Part shown: piece by piece, positions 38,701-47,876 of the stretch
Numbering within the stretch: position 1 is the stretch's first letter
How the letters are laid out: each line of letters starts with the position of its first letter
Assembly: GCA_903929035.1 (NCBI GenBank)
Contig: CAIYTF010000160.1
Location: 10,001 to 68,608 of the forward strand
Reading direction: 5' to 3'
Origin: an uncultured Ignavibacteriales bacterium
GTDB lineage: Bacteria; Bacteroidota; Ignavibacteria; Ignavibacteriales; Ignavibacteriaceae
DNA length: 58,608 bases
Notes under the pieces: model-generated
Seen by the model: the letters and a program-made list of their open reading frames with translations, nothing else
Database searches by the model: none
Told to the model about the DNA's origin: nothing
Position numbers and translations under genes: made by a program

Positions 38701-39970
38701 TTTCCCAGATAACAGGGTCTTTGCGTTCTACAACTTTTTTGGCACTTTTCACGGTTTTGTTATGTCCGCGCTCGATAAGTTTACGGATAATAAACGGCTT
38801 GAATAACTCCACCGCCATATCTTTCGGCAACCCGCACTGGTGCAATTTTAATTCAGGTCCGACAACAATAACAGAACGACCGGAATAATCTACGCGTTTT
38901 CCAAGCAAGTTTTGGCGAAAACGTCCTTGTTTACCTTTTAAGACATCGCTCAACGATTTAAGCGGGCGATTGCTGTCGCTGCGGACGGCACTTCCGCGAC
39001 GCGAGTTATCAAAAAGCGCGTCAACTGCTTCCTGAAGCATACGCTTTTCATTGCGTAAAATAACCTCGGGAGCTTTAATATCTATTAGCCGGCGCAAACG
39101 GTTGTTCCGAATAATAACTCTGCGGTACAAATCGTTCAAATCACTCGATGCAAATCTGCCGCCTTCTAATGCAACCAACGGGCGAAGTTCCGGCGGAATA
39201 ACCGGTATATAACTTAATACCATCCACTCTGGTTTGTTTTCTGCTTTTCCTTCTTTTTCGCGGAATGCTTCCACGACTTTCAGGCGTTTAAGCAGTTCCT
39301 CTTTTTTCTGCTGTGATGATTCAACTGCAAGCTGGTCGCGTAACAGGTGAAATAACTCCTCGATCTTGGTGTTTTTGAGAAGTTCTTTTATAGCTTCACC
39401 GCCGATTTTTGCATAAAATTTGTTTGGATCTGTATCCGGCAGTTTATCATTGCCAACCGACAATGAGTTTAGAATTTCAAAATACTGTTCTTCTGTAATA
39501 AGGTCTTTTCTCTTTAATCCTGTTGGACCCGGATTTAAGACCACGTACGATTCATAGTAAATAACTCTTTCAAGTTCTTTTGTACTGAAACCTAAGAGAT
39601 TTCCGATTTTTGAAGGTAATGATTTAAAAAACCATATATGGACAATCGGAACTGCAAGTCCCAAATGTCCCATTCTTTCGCGGCGTACATTTTTTTGCGT
39701 TACTTCAACACCGCAGCGGTCGCAAATAATACCTTTATAGCGGATTCTTTTATATTTTCCGCAGTAACATTCCCAATCACGGGTTGGTCCAAAAATCTTT
39801 TCACAAAACAATCCGTCTTTTTCGGGGCGGAAAGATCGATAATTAATTGTTTCCGGTTTAGTAACCTCGCCGCGTGAACGTGAAAGGATATCATCGGGAC
39901 TTGCCAACGTAATTGTAAGTTGGGTAACGTCCTTTAATGCACCTTCCATAGCTCTATTATTATTCATCAT
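35720..39970 (-). CDS. rpoC: RNA polymerase beta-prime subunit
   Basis: 1416 residues. N-terminal zinc site Cys68, Cys70, Cys83, Cys86; active-site magnesium loop NADFDGDQM (471-479) with Asp473, Asp475, Asp477; second zinc region near [13 protein letters not shown]; trigger-loop region [20 protein letters not shown] appears as [20 protein letters not shown]. Full length. Transcribed directly after rpoB with 29 bases between. Confidence 0.99.
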   Translation of the reverse strand: MMNNNRAMEGALKDVTQLTITLASPDDILSRSRGEVTKPETINYRSFRPEKDGLFCEKIFGPTRDWECYCGKYKRIRYKGIICDRCGVEVTQKNVRRERMGHLGLAVPIVHIWFFKSLPSKIGNLLGFSTKELERVIYYESYVVLNPGPTGLKRKDLITEEQYFEILNSLSVGNDKLPDTDPNKFYAKIGGEAIKELLKNTKIEELFHLLRDQLAVESSQQKKEELLKRLKVVEAFREKEGKAENKPEWMVLSYIPVIPPELRPLVALEGGRFASSDLNDLYRRVIIRNNRLRRLIDIKAPEVILRNEKRMLQEAVDALFDNSRRGSAVRSDSNRPLKSLSDVLKGKQGRFRQNLLGKRVDYSGRSVIVVGPELKLHQCGLPKDMAVELFKPFIIRKLIERGHNKTVKSAKKVVERKDPVIWEILEKIIDGHPVLLNRAPTLHRLGIQAFQPVLIDEKAIRLHPMVCTAFNADFDGDQMAVHIPLSHEAQLEAQLLMLSSHNILSPQNGSPVVVPTQDIVLGAYYLTKRKDGDIGEDMVFGNSEEVIMAYNSRVIGLHAKIKVRINGEMIETTTGRVIFNEIVPNEMGFYNQLLVKRSFGGFVGQMFMKLGNKVTAKFLDDLKDIGFRYATAGGLSISFSDMIIPEEKTALIQAANIKVEEVLEQHEMGIITDNERYNIIIDTWTHTTNDVARVLMNKLKNADGGFNSIHMMIDSGARGSQDQVRQLAGMRGLMVKPQKNLSGQAGEIIENPIIANFKEGLSVLEYFISTHGARKGLADTALKTADAGYLTRRLVDVAQDIIISEMDCGTILGIEVSAIKDVEEEREALSERIIGRVSQGDLFDPRSEKLIVHAGEFIDEAVAKRIEEANIETVGIRTVLTCESRHGVCAKCYGRNLTNGKLVEVGEAVGVVAAQSIGEPGTQLTLRTFHFGGTSSRIATQSVIETNVEGMIKFSRVLSVDKKGPLGIETIVTGRRGVIELYDENEKLIKKYTVPYGAQLLVKEGQKVKAKMHLYSHDPYNDVIVTDLSGKVKFIDLIENITMQHLTDDQTGHVQKMVIEPKDKTKSPIIEIETADGTKKNYSLPSKAYLSVDDGEMVTPGTIIAKISRQTTKTRDITGGLPRVTELFEARSPQDPSIVSEIEGIVRFGTRKKGSREIFVTAIDGSDEKKYNVPLSKHILVQDGDEIPVGEKITDGPINPHDILRIQGPNAVQEYLGNEIQAVYRVQGVKINDKHIEVIVKQMLQKIRVDHPGHSKFLEEDIVDKAEFFEENRRVQDSYLVVEKGDSRLKDGTLIRKDKLREINNDLSRRGKKEVVTGEAEPATFVNILLGITSAALSTESFISAASFQETTKVLTNAAIGAKVDYLRGLKENVVMGRLIPAGTGLRKYSSIILTEPEPEIEENSEEMQESIINVE

Positions 39971-39999
39971 AAAAGTAAACTCCTAATCTGTTTTCAGGT

Positions 40000-42900
40000 T
40001 TAACGGTGGTCTATCTTAATATCGAGCCCCAATCCTTGAAGCTCTTTAACTAACACGTTAAACGATTCCGGAACATTTGGTTCCTGAATATTTTGTCCTT
40101 TCACTATCGCTTCATATACTTTGGCTCTCCCGGGAACATCATCGCTCTTCACGGTTAATATTTCCTGCAAAATGTGCGATGCGCCATAAGCCTCAAGAGC
40201 CCAGACTTCCATTTCTCCAAAACGCTGACCGCCAAATTGAGCCTTTCCGCCCAACGGCTGCTGCGTTATGAGTGAATATGGTCCTGTTGAACGAGAGTGA
40301 ATTTTATCATCAACCAAGTGGCTTAATTTCAGCATATAAATATAACCGCAAGTAACTTTTTGATGAAATTTCTCACCTGTTCTGCCGTTATATAACTCTG
40401 TTTTACATCCGGCAGGAATGTTTGCTTTTTCTAAATATTCATCAACATCAGAAATTTTCGCGCCGTCAAACACGGGAGTTGCAAATTTTATTCCAAGGTT
40501 CTTGCCAACCCAGCCGAGAGCTGTTTCATAAAGCTGCCCGATGTTCATACGTGAAGGTACGCCAAGCGGGTTAAGTACGATATCTATCGGAGTACCGTCA
40601 GCAAGATGCGGCATATCTTCCAAGGGCACAATTTTAGCCACCACGCCTTTATTACCGTGCCGTCCTGCCATTTTATCACCCACTGATATTTTACGTTTCT
40701 TGGCAACATAAACTTTAGCAAGCTGAATGATACCCGGCGCGAGGTCATCACCGCCCTGAATTTTCAGTTTTTCGCGTACATATTCACTTTCTATATCTGC
40801 AAGATATGAATGGTAGTTCTTAAAAGTAGCACGTATAAGCGTATTTACTTTCTTTGACTCAAACCAATCCAAGTGAAAATCTAAATTAGTTACGTCATCA
40901 AGATTGTGGAAAGTAGTATCTTTAATAACGGTACCGCTTCTCAAAATTGTTTTTTCACCATCTTTAATACCCGTGGTAGTCAATCCTGCACAAAGTATTG
41001 AAAGTTTCGATACTAACAATTCTTTTGCATCTGCTTTGCGCTTCGAGAATGAATTTTCAAGATTATCTAATAACCGCTTTTCCGCTTTTTTCCCATCGGT
41101 ATCTTTGCGTTTTCTGCTAAATTTGATTGTTTTAATAACAGTGCCGCGAAGTCCCGGACTCGCGCGTAAGCAGCTGTCTTTCACATCGCCTGCCTTGTCG
41201 CCAAAAATAGCTCTAAGCAATTTTTCTTCCGGAGTCGGGTCTGTTTCTCCTTTTGGGGAAATCTTACCAACAATAATATCGCCTTCTCTGACTTCAGCAC
41301 CAACGCGAATTACTCCGCTTTCTTCAAGATTCCTGACGGCTTCTTCACTCACGTTAGGAATTTCACGGGTAAATTCCTCTTCACCGCGCTTTGTTTCACG
41401 CGCCTGCGCATCTAATTCTTCAATATGGAATGAAGTAAACACGTCATCCTGAACAAGTTTCTCGCTCAAAATAATAGCATCTTCAAAGTTATAACCTCTC
41501 CAAGGCATAAATGCAACAAATACATTTCGCCCGAGAGCAAGCTCGCCGCCTTGCGTTGCAAAACCATCCGCAATAACATCGCCTTCTTTTACGCGGCTGC
41601 CTACGGCAACAATCGGTTTCTGGTTTATACAGGTCTCTTGGTTCGTGCCGGAAAATTTAATAAGCTTATATGTTATTCTCTTAACATCATAGAAGCTGGT
41701 AACAACTTCATTAGAATCAGATTTAATATCATAGTTAACAATAATTTTGTCCGCGTCAACAAATTCAACAACACCATTGCCTTCTGCAACAATAACTGCT
41801 CTTGAGTCTTTCGCGAGTTTGGCTTCTAATCCGGTACCTACAATAGGGGCTTCAGGACGAACAAGCGGAACTGCCTGACGCTGCATATTTGAGCCCATTA
41901 ATGCTCTGTTAGCATCATCGTGTTCGAGGAACGGAATTAATGCCGCCGCCGCGCTCACGATTTGGGCAGGAGCAACATCCATAAACTGAACTTGATTAGG
42001 GTGTACTATCGGAAATTCACCTCTATGACGTGAACGAACACGTTCATTCACGAATGTTCCGTTTTCGTCAAATTGTTCGTTTGCCTGCGCGATAGTAAAT
42101 TCATCTTCCTGCTCCGCTGTTAAATAGACAACTTCATCTGTAACTTTACTGTCTTTAACAACCCTGTATGGTGCTTCAAGAAATCCGTATCTATTGACAC
42201 GGGAGAAAATTGTAAGCGATGAAATAAGACCGATATTCGGACCTTCAGGAGTTTCAATCGGGCATAACCGTCCGTAATGGGTATAATGAACGTCACGTAC
42301 TTCAAAGCCCGCGCGCTCCCTGGTTAAGCCGCCCGGTCCAAGTGCAGACATACGGCGTTTGTGAGTCAGTTCCGCGAGCGGATTTGTCTGATCCATAAAC
42401 TGTGACAGCTGGTTCGTGCCAAAAAAAGCGTTGATAACACTAGTTATCGTTTTCGCGTTTACCAGTTCGTGAGGCTTCGGGTTTTCAGTTTCGCGAATGT
42501 TTAACCGCTCTTTTATCGTGCGTGCCATTCTTGCAAGACCAACGTTAAATTGCATCTGAAGCTGCTCGCCAACTGTCCGAACACGCCTATTGCCTAAGTG
42601 ATCAATATCATCGTAGGCTTCTAAGCCGTCTTTCAGGCGCATCAGGTACGCGATAATTTCAACAATATCTTCTTTGGTTAAAACAGTTAATGTTTCAGGA
42701 ATATCAAGTTTTAACTTGTCGTTCATTCTATGCCGCCCAACCTCGCCTAGGTCATAGCGTTTATCGTTGAAGAACATTTTATCCAGAAGCCCTTCAGCAG
42801 TTTCCATATCAGGTGCTTCACCGGTTCTTAACTGGCGATAAATAGCAAATAAAGCCTCGGACTTTGTATGCGAAGTATCTTTCTTGAGCGTATTAAGAAT

Positions 42901-43761
42901 AAAGTTTTGATCAACCGAAATATCCGAGCGGATGAATTTAAGTTCTTCTACATCGGCTTCGCTGATGCGGTCTAAGTCATCTTCACTTAGAACACTATCC
43001 CGCGAAAGGAATATTTCACCGGTTGCCATATCAAAAACATCACCGGCAATAGTGCGTCCTAAATAACTTGACAGCTCAGTTTTACTAAGGTTAACTGTTT
43101 CTGTTAATTTGAATAAATCTAATATTTCCTCATCGGTTTCATAACCGATAGCACGCAATAGTGTAGTCGCGGGGAATTTTTTTCTGCGATCAACATAACA
43201 ATAAAGCACGTGATTAATATCTGTTGAAAACTCGACCCACGAACCTTTCAAGGGAATAATTCTCGCCGAATATATAGGCGTGCCATTGGGGTGCAAATTC
43301 TGGGAAAAAGCAACACCCGGCGAACGATGTAATTGTGTTACAATAACACGTTCTGCACCGCTAATGACGAAAGTTGCCTTCTCTGTCATAAAAGGTAAAT
43401 TGCCCAAAAACACGGTATCTTGAATAGCGTTAACATATTCACCCGTGTCAGAGTCTTTTGTCGTGATGCGCAGCGTTGCCTTAAGCGTGGAGGCATAATT
43501 AGAGCCTTTTTCCATACACTCGTGCAAACTTGTCCTTGGTTTATCGATATTATACTCGATAAAATCAAGACGATAATTTTCTTTATTGTCGAAAATTGGG
43601 AAATTTACCAAAAAGACAGATTGTAAGCCCTTATTTTCGCGCTTCAGAGGCGCGACATTGAGCTGCAGAAATTCATTAAACGACTCTTTCTGCACTGCCA
43701 ATAAATCGGGAGCTTCGATCACCGATTTGATTTTGCTAAATGAAATTCTTTTAGTGTCCAA
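40000..43761 (-). CDS. rpoB: RNA polymerase beta subunit
   Basis: 1253 residues. The rifampicin-pocket region FFGTNQLSQFMDQTNPLAEL and HKRRMSALGPGGLTRERAGF is wild-type in appearance; also CPIETPEGPNIGLISSL and the C-terminal GGKAQFGGQRFGEMEVWALE. Complete. Preceded by an attenuator-like hairpin after rplL. Confidence 0.99.
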   Translation of the reverse strand: MDTKRISFSKIKSVIEAPDLLAVQKESFNEFLQLNVAPLKRENKGLQSVFLVNFPIFDNKENYRLDFIEYNIDKPRTSLHECMEKGSNYASTLKATLRITTKDSDTGEYVNAIQDTVFLGNLPFMTEKATFVISGAERVIVTQLHRSPGVAFSQNLHPNGTPIYSARIIPLKGSWVEFSTDINHVLYCYVDRRKKFPATTLLRAIGYETDEEILDLFKLTETVNLSKTELSSYLGRTIAGDVFDMATGEIFLSRDSVLSEDDLDRISEADVEELKFIRSDISVDQNFILNTLKKDTSHTKSEALFAIYRQLRTGEAPDMETAEGLLDKMFFNDKRYDLGEVGRHRMNDKLKLDIPETLTVLTKEDIVEIIAYLMRLKDGLEAYDDIDHLGNRRVRTVGEQLQMQFNVGLARMARTIKERLNIRETENPKPHELVNAKTITSVINAFFGTNQLSQFMDQTNPLAELTHKRRMSALGPGGLTRERAGFEVRDVHYTHYGRLCPIETPEGPNIGLISSLTIFSRVNRYGFLEAPYRVVKDSKVTDEVVYLTAEQEDEFTIAQANEQFDENGTFVNERVRSRHRGEFPIVHPNQVQFMDVAPAQIVSAAAALIPFLEHDDANRALMGSNMQRQAVPLVRPEAPIVGTGLEAKLAKDSRAVIVAEGNGVVEFVDADKIIVNYDIKSDSNEVVTSFYDVKRITYKLIKFSGTNQETCINQKPIVAVGSRVKEGDVIADGFATQGGELALGRNVFVAFMPWRGYNFEDAIILSEKLVQDDVFTSFHIEELDAQARETKRGEEEFTREIPNVSEEAVRNLEESGVIRVGAEVREGDIIVGKISPKGETDPTPEEKLLRAIFGDKAGDVKDSCLRASPGLRGTVIKTIKFSRKRKDTDGKKAEKRLLDNLENSFSKRKADAKELLVSKLSILCAGLTTTGIKDGEKTILRSGTVIKDTTFHNLDDVTNLDFHLDWFESKKVNTLIRATFKNYHSYLADIESEYVREKLKIQGGDDLAPGIIQLAKVYVAKKRKISVGDKMAGRHGNKGVVAKIVPLEDMPHLADGTPIDIVLNPLGVPSRMNIGQLYETALGWVGKNLGIKFATPVFDGAKISDVDEYLEKANIPAGCKTELYNGRTGEKFHQKVTCGYIYMLKLSHLVDDKIHSRSTGPYSLITQQPLGGKAQFGGQRFGEMEVWALEAYGASHILQEILTVKSDDVPGRAKVYEAIVKGQNIQEPNVPESFNVLVKELQGLGLDIKIDHR

Positions 43762-43822
43762 ACTGAACCTCCGTATAAAAACTTATACTATATACCATTA
43801 AGAAGGAAACTGTGTAAAATAT

Positions 43823-43853
43823 AAAAAAAAGACAAGGCGGACCTAACCGCCTT
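43823..43853 (-). terminator. Attenuator-like hairpin between rplL and rpoB
   Basis: AAGGCGG (43834-43840) and CCGCCTT (43847-43853) form a 7-bp stem with a 6-base loop, followed on the - strand by GTC and eight T. In E. coli a partial terminator at this place lowers rpoBC relative to rplJL, and this hairpin probably does the same. Confidence 0.75.
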
Positions 43854-43923
43854 ATCACTCGCGGAAAACAATTATAACCTGCCGAGATGATCTCAACCGG
43901 TTGCAAGCTACAGTCGGTAATGA

Positions 43924-44301
43924 TTACTTTACCTCTACGGCTGCGCCTGCTTCTTCTAATTCTTTTTTAAGTTTTTCAGCTTCATCTTTCGAAATTGCTT
44001 CTTTTACAGTTTTAGGGGCACCATCAACAAGGTCTTTGGCTTCTTTCAAGCCAAGTCCTGTATGAGCGCGAACAACCTTAATAACATTAATTTTCTTTTC
44101 GCCTGCCGATAATATATTAACATTAAATTCGGTTTGTTCTTCAACCGGAGCGGCAGCTGCCGCGGCAGGACCGGCACCCATTACTACAGGGGCTGCAGCG
44201 GTTACGCCAAATTCTTTTTCCAACGCGGTCTTTAATTCAGCCGCTTCAGCTAATGTTAATACTTTAATTTTCTCTACGAGTTCAGCAATTTTGTCTGACA
44301 T
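43924..44301 (-). CDS. rplL: 50S ribosomal protein bL12
   Basis: 125 residues. N-terminal dimerisation helices ([20 protein letters not shown]), Ala/Pro-rich hinge ([20 protein letters not shown]), C-terminal factor-binding domain ([40 protein letters not shown]). It recruits translation GTPases. Located 58 bases after rplJ. Confidence 0.98.
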   Translation of the reverse strand: MSDKIAELVEKIKVLTLAEAAELKTALEKEFGVTAAAPVVMGAGPAAAAAAPVEEQTEFNVNILSAGEKKINVIKVVRAHTGLGLKEAKDLVDGAPKTVKEAISKDEAEKLKKELEEAGAAVEVK

Positions 44302-44359
44302 TGATTATCTCCAATTTATAATTTTTTTGTTATTTATCCGATTAGTCGGAGTCTTTAAA

Positions 44360-44881
44360 TTAAGCAGCTTTGGTTTTTGCCACTTCGTCAATCACGCTAA
44401 TCAGTTCTCTGATGACAGCATTAATACTGCCAACGATACCTGATGCAGGTGATGCGATAGCACCAATAACACCCGCGATAACCTCTGCTTTTGACGGCAG
44501 ATTTGAAAGTTCTGTTAATTGGCTTCCGTCAAAGAAGTCGGATTCAATATAACAGGCTTTCAGTTCGAATTTTTTCTTATCATCTAAGAATTTCTTGATG
44601 ATCTTTGCCGGAATTGCAGGATTATCTCCCGCGAATACTATACCGGTCATACCTTTTAAGTGGCCTGCCAGTAAAGGATATTTGCCGGTATCTTTTAGAG
44701 CGCGTTTAACTAACGTATTCTTGAATACTGTATAGTCAACACCCTCTTTACGGAATTCTTTCCTGAGCTTGCTGATGTCCTCGACATTGATTCCCGCGTA
44801 GTTAACCAAAAATATGGAATTACTACTTGTAAGTTTTTCAATAATCGAGGCAACCTGCCCGGGTTTTTCGTCTTTCTTCAT
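44360..44881 (-). CDS. rplJ: 50S ribosomal protein uL10
   Basis: 173 residues: SSNSIFLVNYAGINVEDISK, LRKEFRKEGVDYTVFKNTLV and a C-terminal helix SINAVIRELISVIDEVAKTK that carries the bL12 dimers. It has a good promoter just upstream and only a short leader, so the long L10-type autoregulatory leader is not obvious. Confidence 0.97.
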   Translation of the reverse strand: MKKDEKPGQVASIIEKLTSSNSIFLVNYAGINVEDISKLRKEFRKEGVDYTVFKNTLVKRALKDTGKYPLLAGHLKGMTGIVFAGDNPAIPAKIIKKFLDDKKKFELKACYIESDFFDGSQLTELSNLPSKAEVIAGVIGAIASPASGIVGSINAVIRELISVIDEVAKTKAA

Positions 44882-44933
44882 TTCGTTCCTGAACGATTAA
44901 TTAATTGATCGAGTTTTCGACCTAGAAGCATAT

Positions 44934-44962
44934 ATTACAGTTAATCTGTGCGTAATTTCCAA
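44934..44962 (-). promoter_or_regulatory. Promoter of rplJL-rpoBC
   Basis: On the - strand TTGGAA (44962-44957), a 17-base spacer and TGTAAT (44939-44934). It fills the 82-base gap between rplA and rplJ and would start transcription about 45 bases before the rplJ start codon. Confidence 0.55.
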
Positions 44963-44963
44963 T

Positions 44964-45662
44964 TTAAGCGTGTCCGCCAAACTCATCTTTTGATATCTTT
45001 AAGCCGGGTCCCATTGTTGTAGAAAGGAATATGCTCTTTACATACTGTCCTTTAGCCGCGCTCGGGCGCATTTTAACAATCATATTCAAGAAAGCGCGCG
45101 CGTTATCGGCAAGTGCTTTGGCTTCAAAACTAACTTTCCCAACTGAAGTATGAACTATACCTGCTTTTTCTACGCGGAATTCAATTTTGCCTGCTTTAAC
45201 TTCCCTTACAGCTTTCGCTACATCGGGAGTAACTGTTCCGCTTTTCGGATTTGGCATTAAACCTTTAGGGCCTAGTATCTTTCCGAGTTTTCCAAGGTCT
45301 GCCATAACATCAGGAGACGCGATAACTACATCAACTTCAGCCCAGCCGCCTTTAATTTTTTCTAAATATTCTTCATATCCGGCGTGATCTGCGCCTGCAT
45401 CCAAAGCCTCCTGAATTTTAGGACCTTTGGTAACAACAAGCACTTTCACTTCTTTTCCTGTTCCGTGAGGAAGAGAAACCGTGCCGCGGACCATCTGGTC
45501 AGCGTGGCGGGGATCAACTCCCAGCCTTATAGCACAGTCTAATGACTCGACAAATTTTACTGTTGAATTCTCTTTCAAAACTTTTATTGCTTCTTCAAGA
45601 GTATATTCTTTGTCAACATTTACTTTTTTGCCGATGTTTTGTAATCTTTTTGATAATTTCAT
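44964..45662 (-). CDS. rplA: 50S ribosomal protein uL1
   Basis: 232 residues from ATG 45662 ([20 protein letters not shown]). The frame is open 57 bases further upstream, but that stretch overlaps rplK out of frame and does not resemble uL1. Signature blocks: [40 protein letters not shown]. Forms the L1 stalk that handles deacylated tRNA. Thirteen bases after rplK. Confidence 0.97.
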   Translation of the reverse strand: MKLSKRLQNIGKKVNVDKEYTLEEAIKVLKENSTVKFVESLDCAIRLGVDPRHADQMVRGTVSLPHGTGKEVKVLVVTKGPKIQEALDAGADHAGYEEYLEKIKGGWAEVDVVIASPDVMADLGKLGKILGPKGLMPNPKSGTVTPDVAKAVREVKAGKIEFRVEKAGIVHTSVGKVSFEAKALADNARAFLNMIVKMRPSAAKGQYVKSIFLSTTMGPGLKISKDEFGGHA

Positions 45663-45675
45663 AACTATATTCCTA

Positions 45676-46101
45676 TCAACCTTCGACCGTGATACCCATA
45701 CTGCGGGCGGTACCGGCAACCATACTCATTGCCTCTGCCAAATCATTTGCATTCAAATCAGGCATCTTCAATTTCGCTATTTCTTCAACCTGCGAGCTTG
45801 TTACCTTGCCGACTTTAGTTCTGTTGGATTCGGCTGAACCGCTTGTTATCTTTGCCGCTCTTTTCAACAAAACTGCCGCGGGCGGTGTCTTGGTAATAAA
45901 AGTGAATGACTTATCCGAATAAACTGTTATTACCACGGGGATTACCAATCCATCTTTGTCTGCAGTGCGGGCATTGAACTGCTTGCAGAATTCCATAATA
46001 TTAACGCCTTTTTGACCTAAGGCAGGTCCTACAGGAGGTGAGGGGTTAGCCTTACCGCCGGTTATTTGTAATTTTACGTAGCCGGTTATTTTCTTTGCCA
46101 T
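45676..46101 (-). CDS. rplK: 50S ribosomal protein uL11
   Basis: 141 residues: [40 protein letters not shown], and the C-terminal RNA-binding domain [20 protein letters not shown]. It binds the GTPase-associated centre of 23S rRNA. Twenty-four bases after nusG. Confidence 0.98.
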   Translation of the reverse strand: MAKKITGYVKLQITGGKANPSPPVGPALGQKGVNIMEFCKQFNARTADKDGLVIPVVITVYSDKSFTFITKTPPAAVLLKRAAKITSGSAESNRTKVGKVTSSQVEEIAKLKMPDLNANDLAEAMSMVAGTARSMGITVEG

Positions 46102-46125
46102 CGCTTTTTAACCTTTCATCGCAAT

Positions 46126-46665
46126 TTATATTTTCTCTAATTCTGCTTGAACAAAATCTATTTCAACAGGTGTTTTCCTGCCAAAAATAGACACTAATAC
46201 TTTCATTTTCATTTTCTCTTCAGAAACTTCCTCAACAGCACCGGTGAAGTTATTGAACGGACCATCAACAATTTTTATCATATCACCAACTCTAAATAAG
46301 CTGTCTATACGTTCGCCATCGATACCTTCTCTAATTCGCCCGATAATGCGTTTAACTTCGTCCGGCAGCAAAGGTGCAGGCGCGGTTTTTGTTCCAAGGA
46401 ACCCCATTACCGCGGGAATATTCAAAATAAAATCTTTTACCGCTATATCCATATCTGCTTGAACCAAAATATAGCCCGGCATAAAGTTTTTTACTTTAGC
46501 GTGTTTTTTTCCCTCTTTTACCTCGAAAACTTTTTCCGTAGGCACAAGAACCTCGGTTATTTTCGATTTCAGCAGCTCGTTTTCACGCAATTCGGAGTCA
46601 ACAATGTTTTTCACCTTGTTTTCGTGACCCGAGAACGTCCGAACGACAAACCACTTTTGATCCAT
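46126..46665 (-). CDS. nusG: Transcription elongation factor NusG
   Basis: 179 residues: WFVVRTFSGHENKVKNIVDS, VLVPTEKVFEVKEGKKHAKV, FMPGYILVQADMDIAVKDFI, then the KOW domain VGDMIKIVDGPFNNFTGAVE. Normal length with no inserted domain. It couples RNA polymerase to ribosomes and Rho. Unusually it lies 180 bases away from secE, with a dispersed repeat between. Confidence 0.98.
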   Translation of the reverse strand: MDQKWFVVRTFSGHENKVKNIVDSELRENELLKSKITEVLVPTEKVFEVKEGKKHAKVKNFMPGYILVQADMDIAVKDFILNIPAVMGFLGTKTAPAPLLPDEVKRIIGRIREGIDGERIDSLFRVGDMIKIVDGPFNNFTGAVEEVSEEKMKMKVLVSIFGRKTPVEIDFVQAELEKI

Positions 46666-46740
46666 TTAATTAAACTTTTCTTTCTTCTTAAAAATATAGC
46701 CGATTTAAGCTAAAACCCTCGCGGGATAAAATCAACCTCT

Positions 46741-46830
46741 AAGGGCTTGTGTAAGAAATAACTTTTACATCTTCTAAAGATAACCTTCGCGATCTTCGCA
46801 TCTTCGCGTGAGAAATTGTTAAGGTTATTT
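46741..46830. repeat. Dispersed palindromic repeat, family A (copy 1)
   Basis: Begins AAGGGCTTGTGTAAGAAATAAC and ends with AAGGTTATTT; the interior carries clustered TTCGCG and CGCGTGAGAAA motifs. The left end and interior match the copies at 52566-52639, 56141-56207 and 57219-57278. The right end is eroded. It separates nusG from secE within the transcribed operon. Confidence 0.65.
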
Positions 46831-46845
46831 ATGAACTCTTTATTC

Positions 46846-47031
46846 CTACTTAAATACACTCCTAAAAACACCGGTAATACCAATATCTATTATATAAGTA
46901 AATGCCGACATAACAAGACACATAACAACCACGATAGTGGTAGATTCCTTTAGTTCATCCTGCGTAGGCCAGGTGACTTTGCGCATTTCCTTGGCAACGT
47001 CATTAAAAAACGCTTTTATTTTCTCTTTCAT
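46846..47031 (-). CDS. secE: Preprotein translocase subunit SecE
   Basis: 61 residues, the short single-helix form: KIKAFFNDVAKEMRKVTWPT, QDELKESTTIVVVMCLVMSA. The amphipathic helix KVTWPTQDEL and one membrane helix are typical. It stabilises SecY. It lies 27 bases downstream of tRNA-Trp in the transcript. Confidence 0.96.
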   Translation of the reverse strand: MKEKIKAFFNDVAKEMRKVTWPTQDELKESTTIVVVMCLVMSAFTYIIDIGITGVFRSVFK

Positions 47032-47057
47032 ACTTCTTCAGGTTAATGATTAAGATG

Positions 47058-47130
47058 CACGCCAGGAAGGACTCGAACCTCCAACTTGCGGTTTTGGAGA
47101 CCGCTGCTCTACCAATTGAACTACTGACGC
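47058..47130 (-). tRNA. tRNA-Trp(CCA)
   Basis: 73 bases. Acceptor GCGTCAG/CTGGCGT (one G-T pair at the tip and one internal), D arm with AATTGG, anticodon stem GCGGT/ACCGC around loop CTCCAAA (anticodon CCA), T arm GGAGG-TTCGAGT-CCTTC. Discriminator G; CCA tail not encoded. Confidence 0.93.
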
Positions 47131-47139
47131 GTAAAAAAT

Positions 47140-47289
47140 TTACTTGGTTTCTTTATGCACGTGATGTTTTCGGCACCACTGGCAATATTTCTTGAATTCC
47201 ACTCTTTGCGGATGTGTTCTTTTATTCTTAGTTGTTGAATAATTTCTTCTTTTGCACTCGGTGCATTCTAAAGTTATGATTTCACGCAT
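47140..47289 (-). CDS. rpmG: 50S ribosomal protein bL33
   Basis: 49 residues: [20 protein letters not shown], ending [17 protein letters not shown]. Cys9, Cys12, Cys36 and Cys39 make an intact zinc ribbon. Start ATG 47289, stop TAA at 47142-47140. It lies between tRNA-Thr and tRNA-Trp, where many bacteria also carry a tuf gene that is missing here. Confidence 0.97.
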   Translation of the reverse strand: MREIITLECTECKRRNYSTTKNKRTHPQRVEFKKYCQWCRKHHVHKETK

Positions 47290-47314
47290 ATAATTTTCCG
47301 GTTTATAATGTTTG

Positions 47315-47387
47315 AGCTGACGACCGGGATTGAACCGGTGACCTCATCCTTACCAAGGATGTGCTCTACCAACTGAGCTACGTCAGC
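47315..47387 (-). tRNA. tRNA-Thr(GGT)
   Basis: 73 bases. Acceptor GCTGACG/CGTCAGC, D arm TAGCTCAGTTGGTAGAGCA, anticodon stem CATCC/GGATG around loop TTGGTAA (anticodon GGT), T arm CCGGT/ACCGG-type with TTCAATC. CCA not encoded. Confidence 0.95.
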
Positions 47388-47403
47388 AACAATTTATTTT
47401 TAG

Positions 47404-47476
47404 AGCGAGAGACGGGACTCGAACCCGCGACCAACAGCTTGGAAGGCTGTGACTCTACCAACTGAGTTACTCTCGC
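47404..47476 (-). tRNA. tRNA-Gly(TCC)
   Basis: 73 bases. Acceptor GCGAGAG/CTCTCGC, D loop AGTTGGTAGAG, anticodon stem ACAGC/GCTGT around loop CTTCCAA (anticodon TCC), T arm GCGGG/CCCGT with TTCGAGT. CCA not encoded. Confidence 0.95.
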
Positions 47477-47540
47477 GCTCAATGAGATTTAAAACATACT
47501 TATCCCGCTGCAGCGAGATGGGCTCCAAAACCTTAATTTT

Positions 47541-47627
47541 TGGTGGGCGGAGAGGGATTCGAACCCCCAAAGGCGTAAGCCAACGGATTTACAGTCCGCC
47601 CCGGCTCTCCAACTCCGGCGGCCGCCC
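47541..47627 (-). tRNA. tRNA-Tyr(GTA)
   Basis: 87 bases, with the long variable arm expected of tRNA-Tyr (TTGGCTTACGCCTTT region). Acceptor GGGCGG/CCGCCC, anticodon stem GCGGA/TCCGT around loop CTGTAAA (anticodon GTA), T arm with TTCGAAT. Unlike the other four tRNAs here, it encodes CCA. Confidence 0.93.
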
Positions 47628-47716
47628 ATTGTTTTAAAACTAAGGGATTACGAAATTACCTAATTTATTTTAAAAAAACAATAATTTGATAATACTTTTT
47701 TAAATAAATTTTAAGT

Positions 47717-47745
47717 ATTATTGATTTTAGTCTGTTTTCTGTCAA
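47717..47745 (-). promoter_or_regulatory. Strong promoter of the tRNA-secE-nusG transcript
   Basis: On the - strand a perfect TTGACA (47745-47740), 17 bases, AATAAT (47722-47717). It lies about 90 bases upstream of tRNA-Tyr and heads the whole - strand block. The best match to a sigma70 consensus in the window after the Rpn promoter. Confidence 0.7.
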
Positions 47746-47777
47746 AATTTTCATCAGGTTTGTGAATTGTTTGAATT

Positions 47778-47876
47778 ATATTGTCTGAATCACGGATTAA
47801 AGGATTACTCTGATTGCACGGATTTAGCTTCCGGAAATTAACAATTGATAATTTACCATTATTTAACCCGTGATAA
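47778..47876. repeat. Interspersed TTGTCTGAATCACGG repeat, copy 1
   Basis: Starts ATATTGTCTGAATCACGG, continues TTAGCTTCCGGAAATTAACA and ends ACCCGTGAT. It is closely related to 51184-51268, with an extra internal stretch of about 25 bases that repeats CACGGATT. The core resembles an interspersed repeat frequent in Bacteroidota/Chlorobiota genomes (recalled, not searched). Confidence 0.7.

Noticed and set aside
40904-41452. 182-codon + strand frame opposite rpoB
   Set aside because: Long antisense frames are expected by chance over conserved genes; the predicted product resembles no protein family.
44882-44963. L10-type autoregulatory leader before rplJ
   Set aside because: The gap is only 82 bases and a promoter occupies half of it; the expected leader motif could not be drawn.
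47289-47315. Second tuf gene expected between tRNA-Thr and tRNA-Trp
   Set aside because: Only rpmG is present in the interval; no EF-Tu fragment is detectable.
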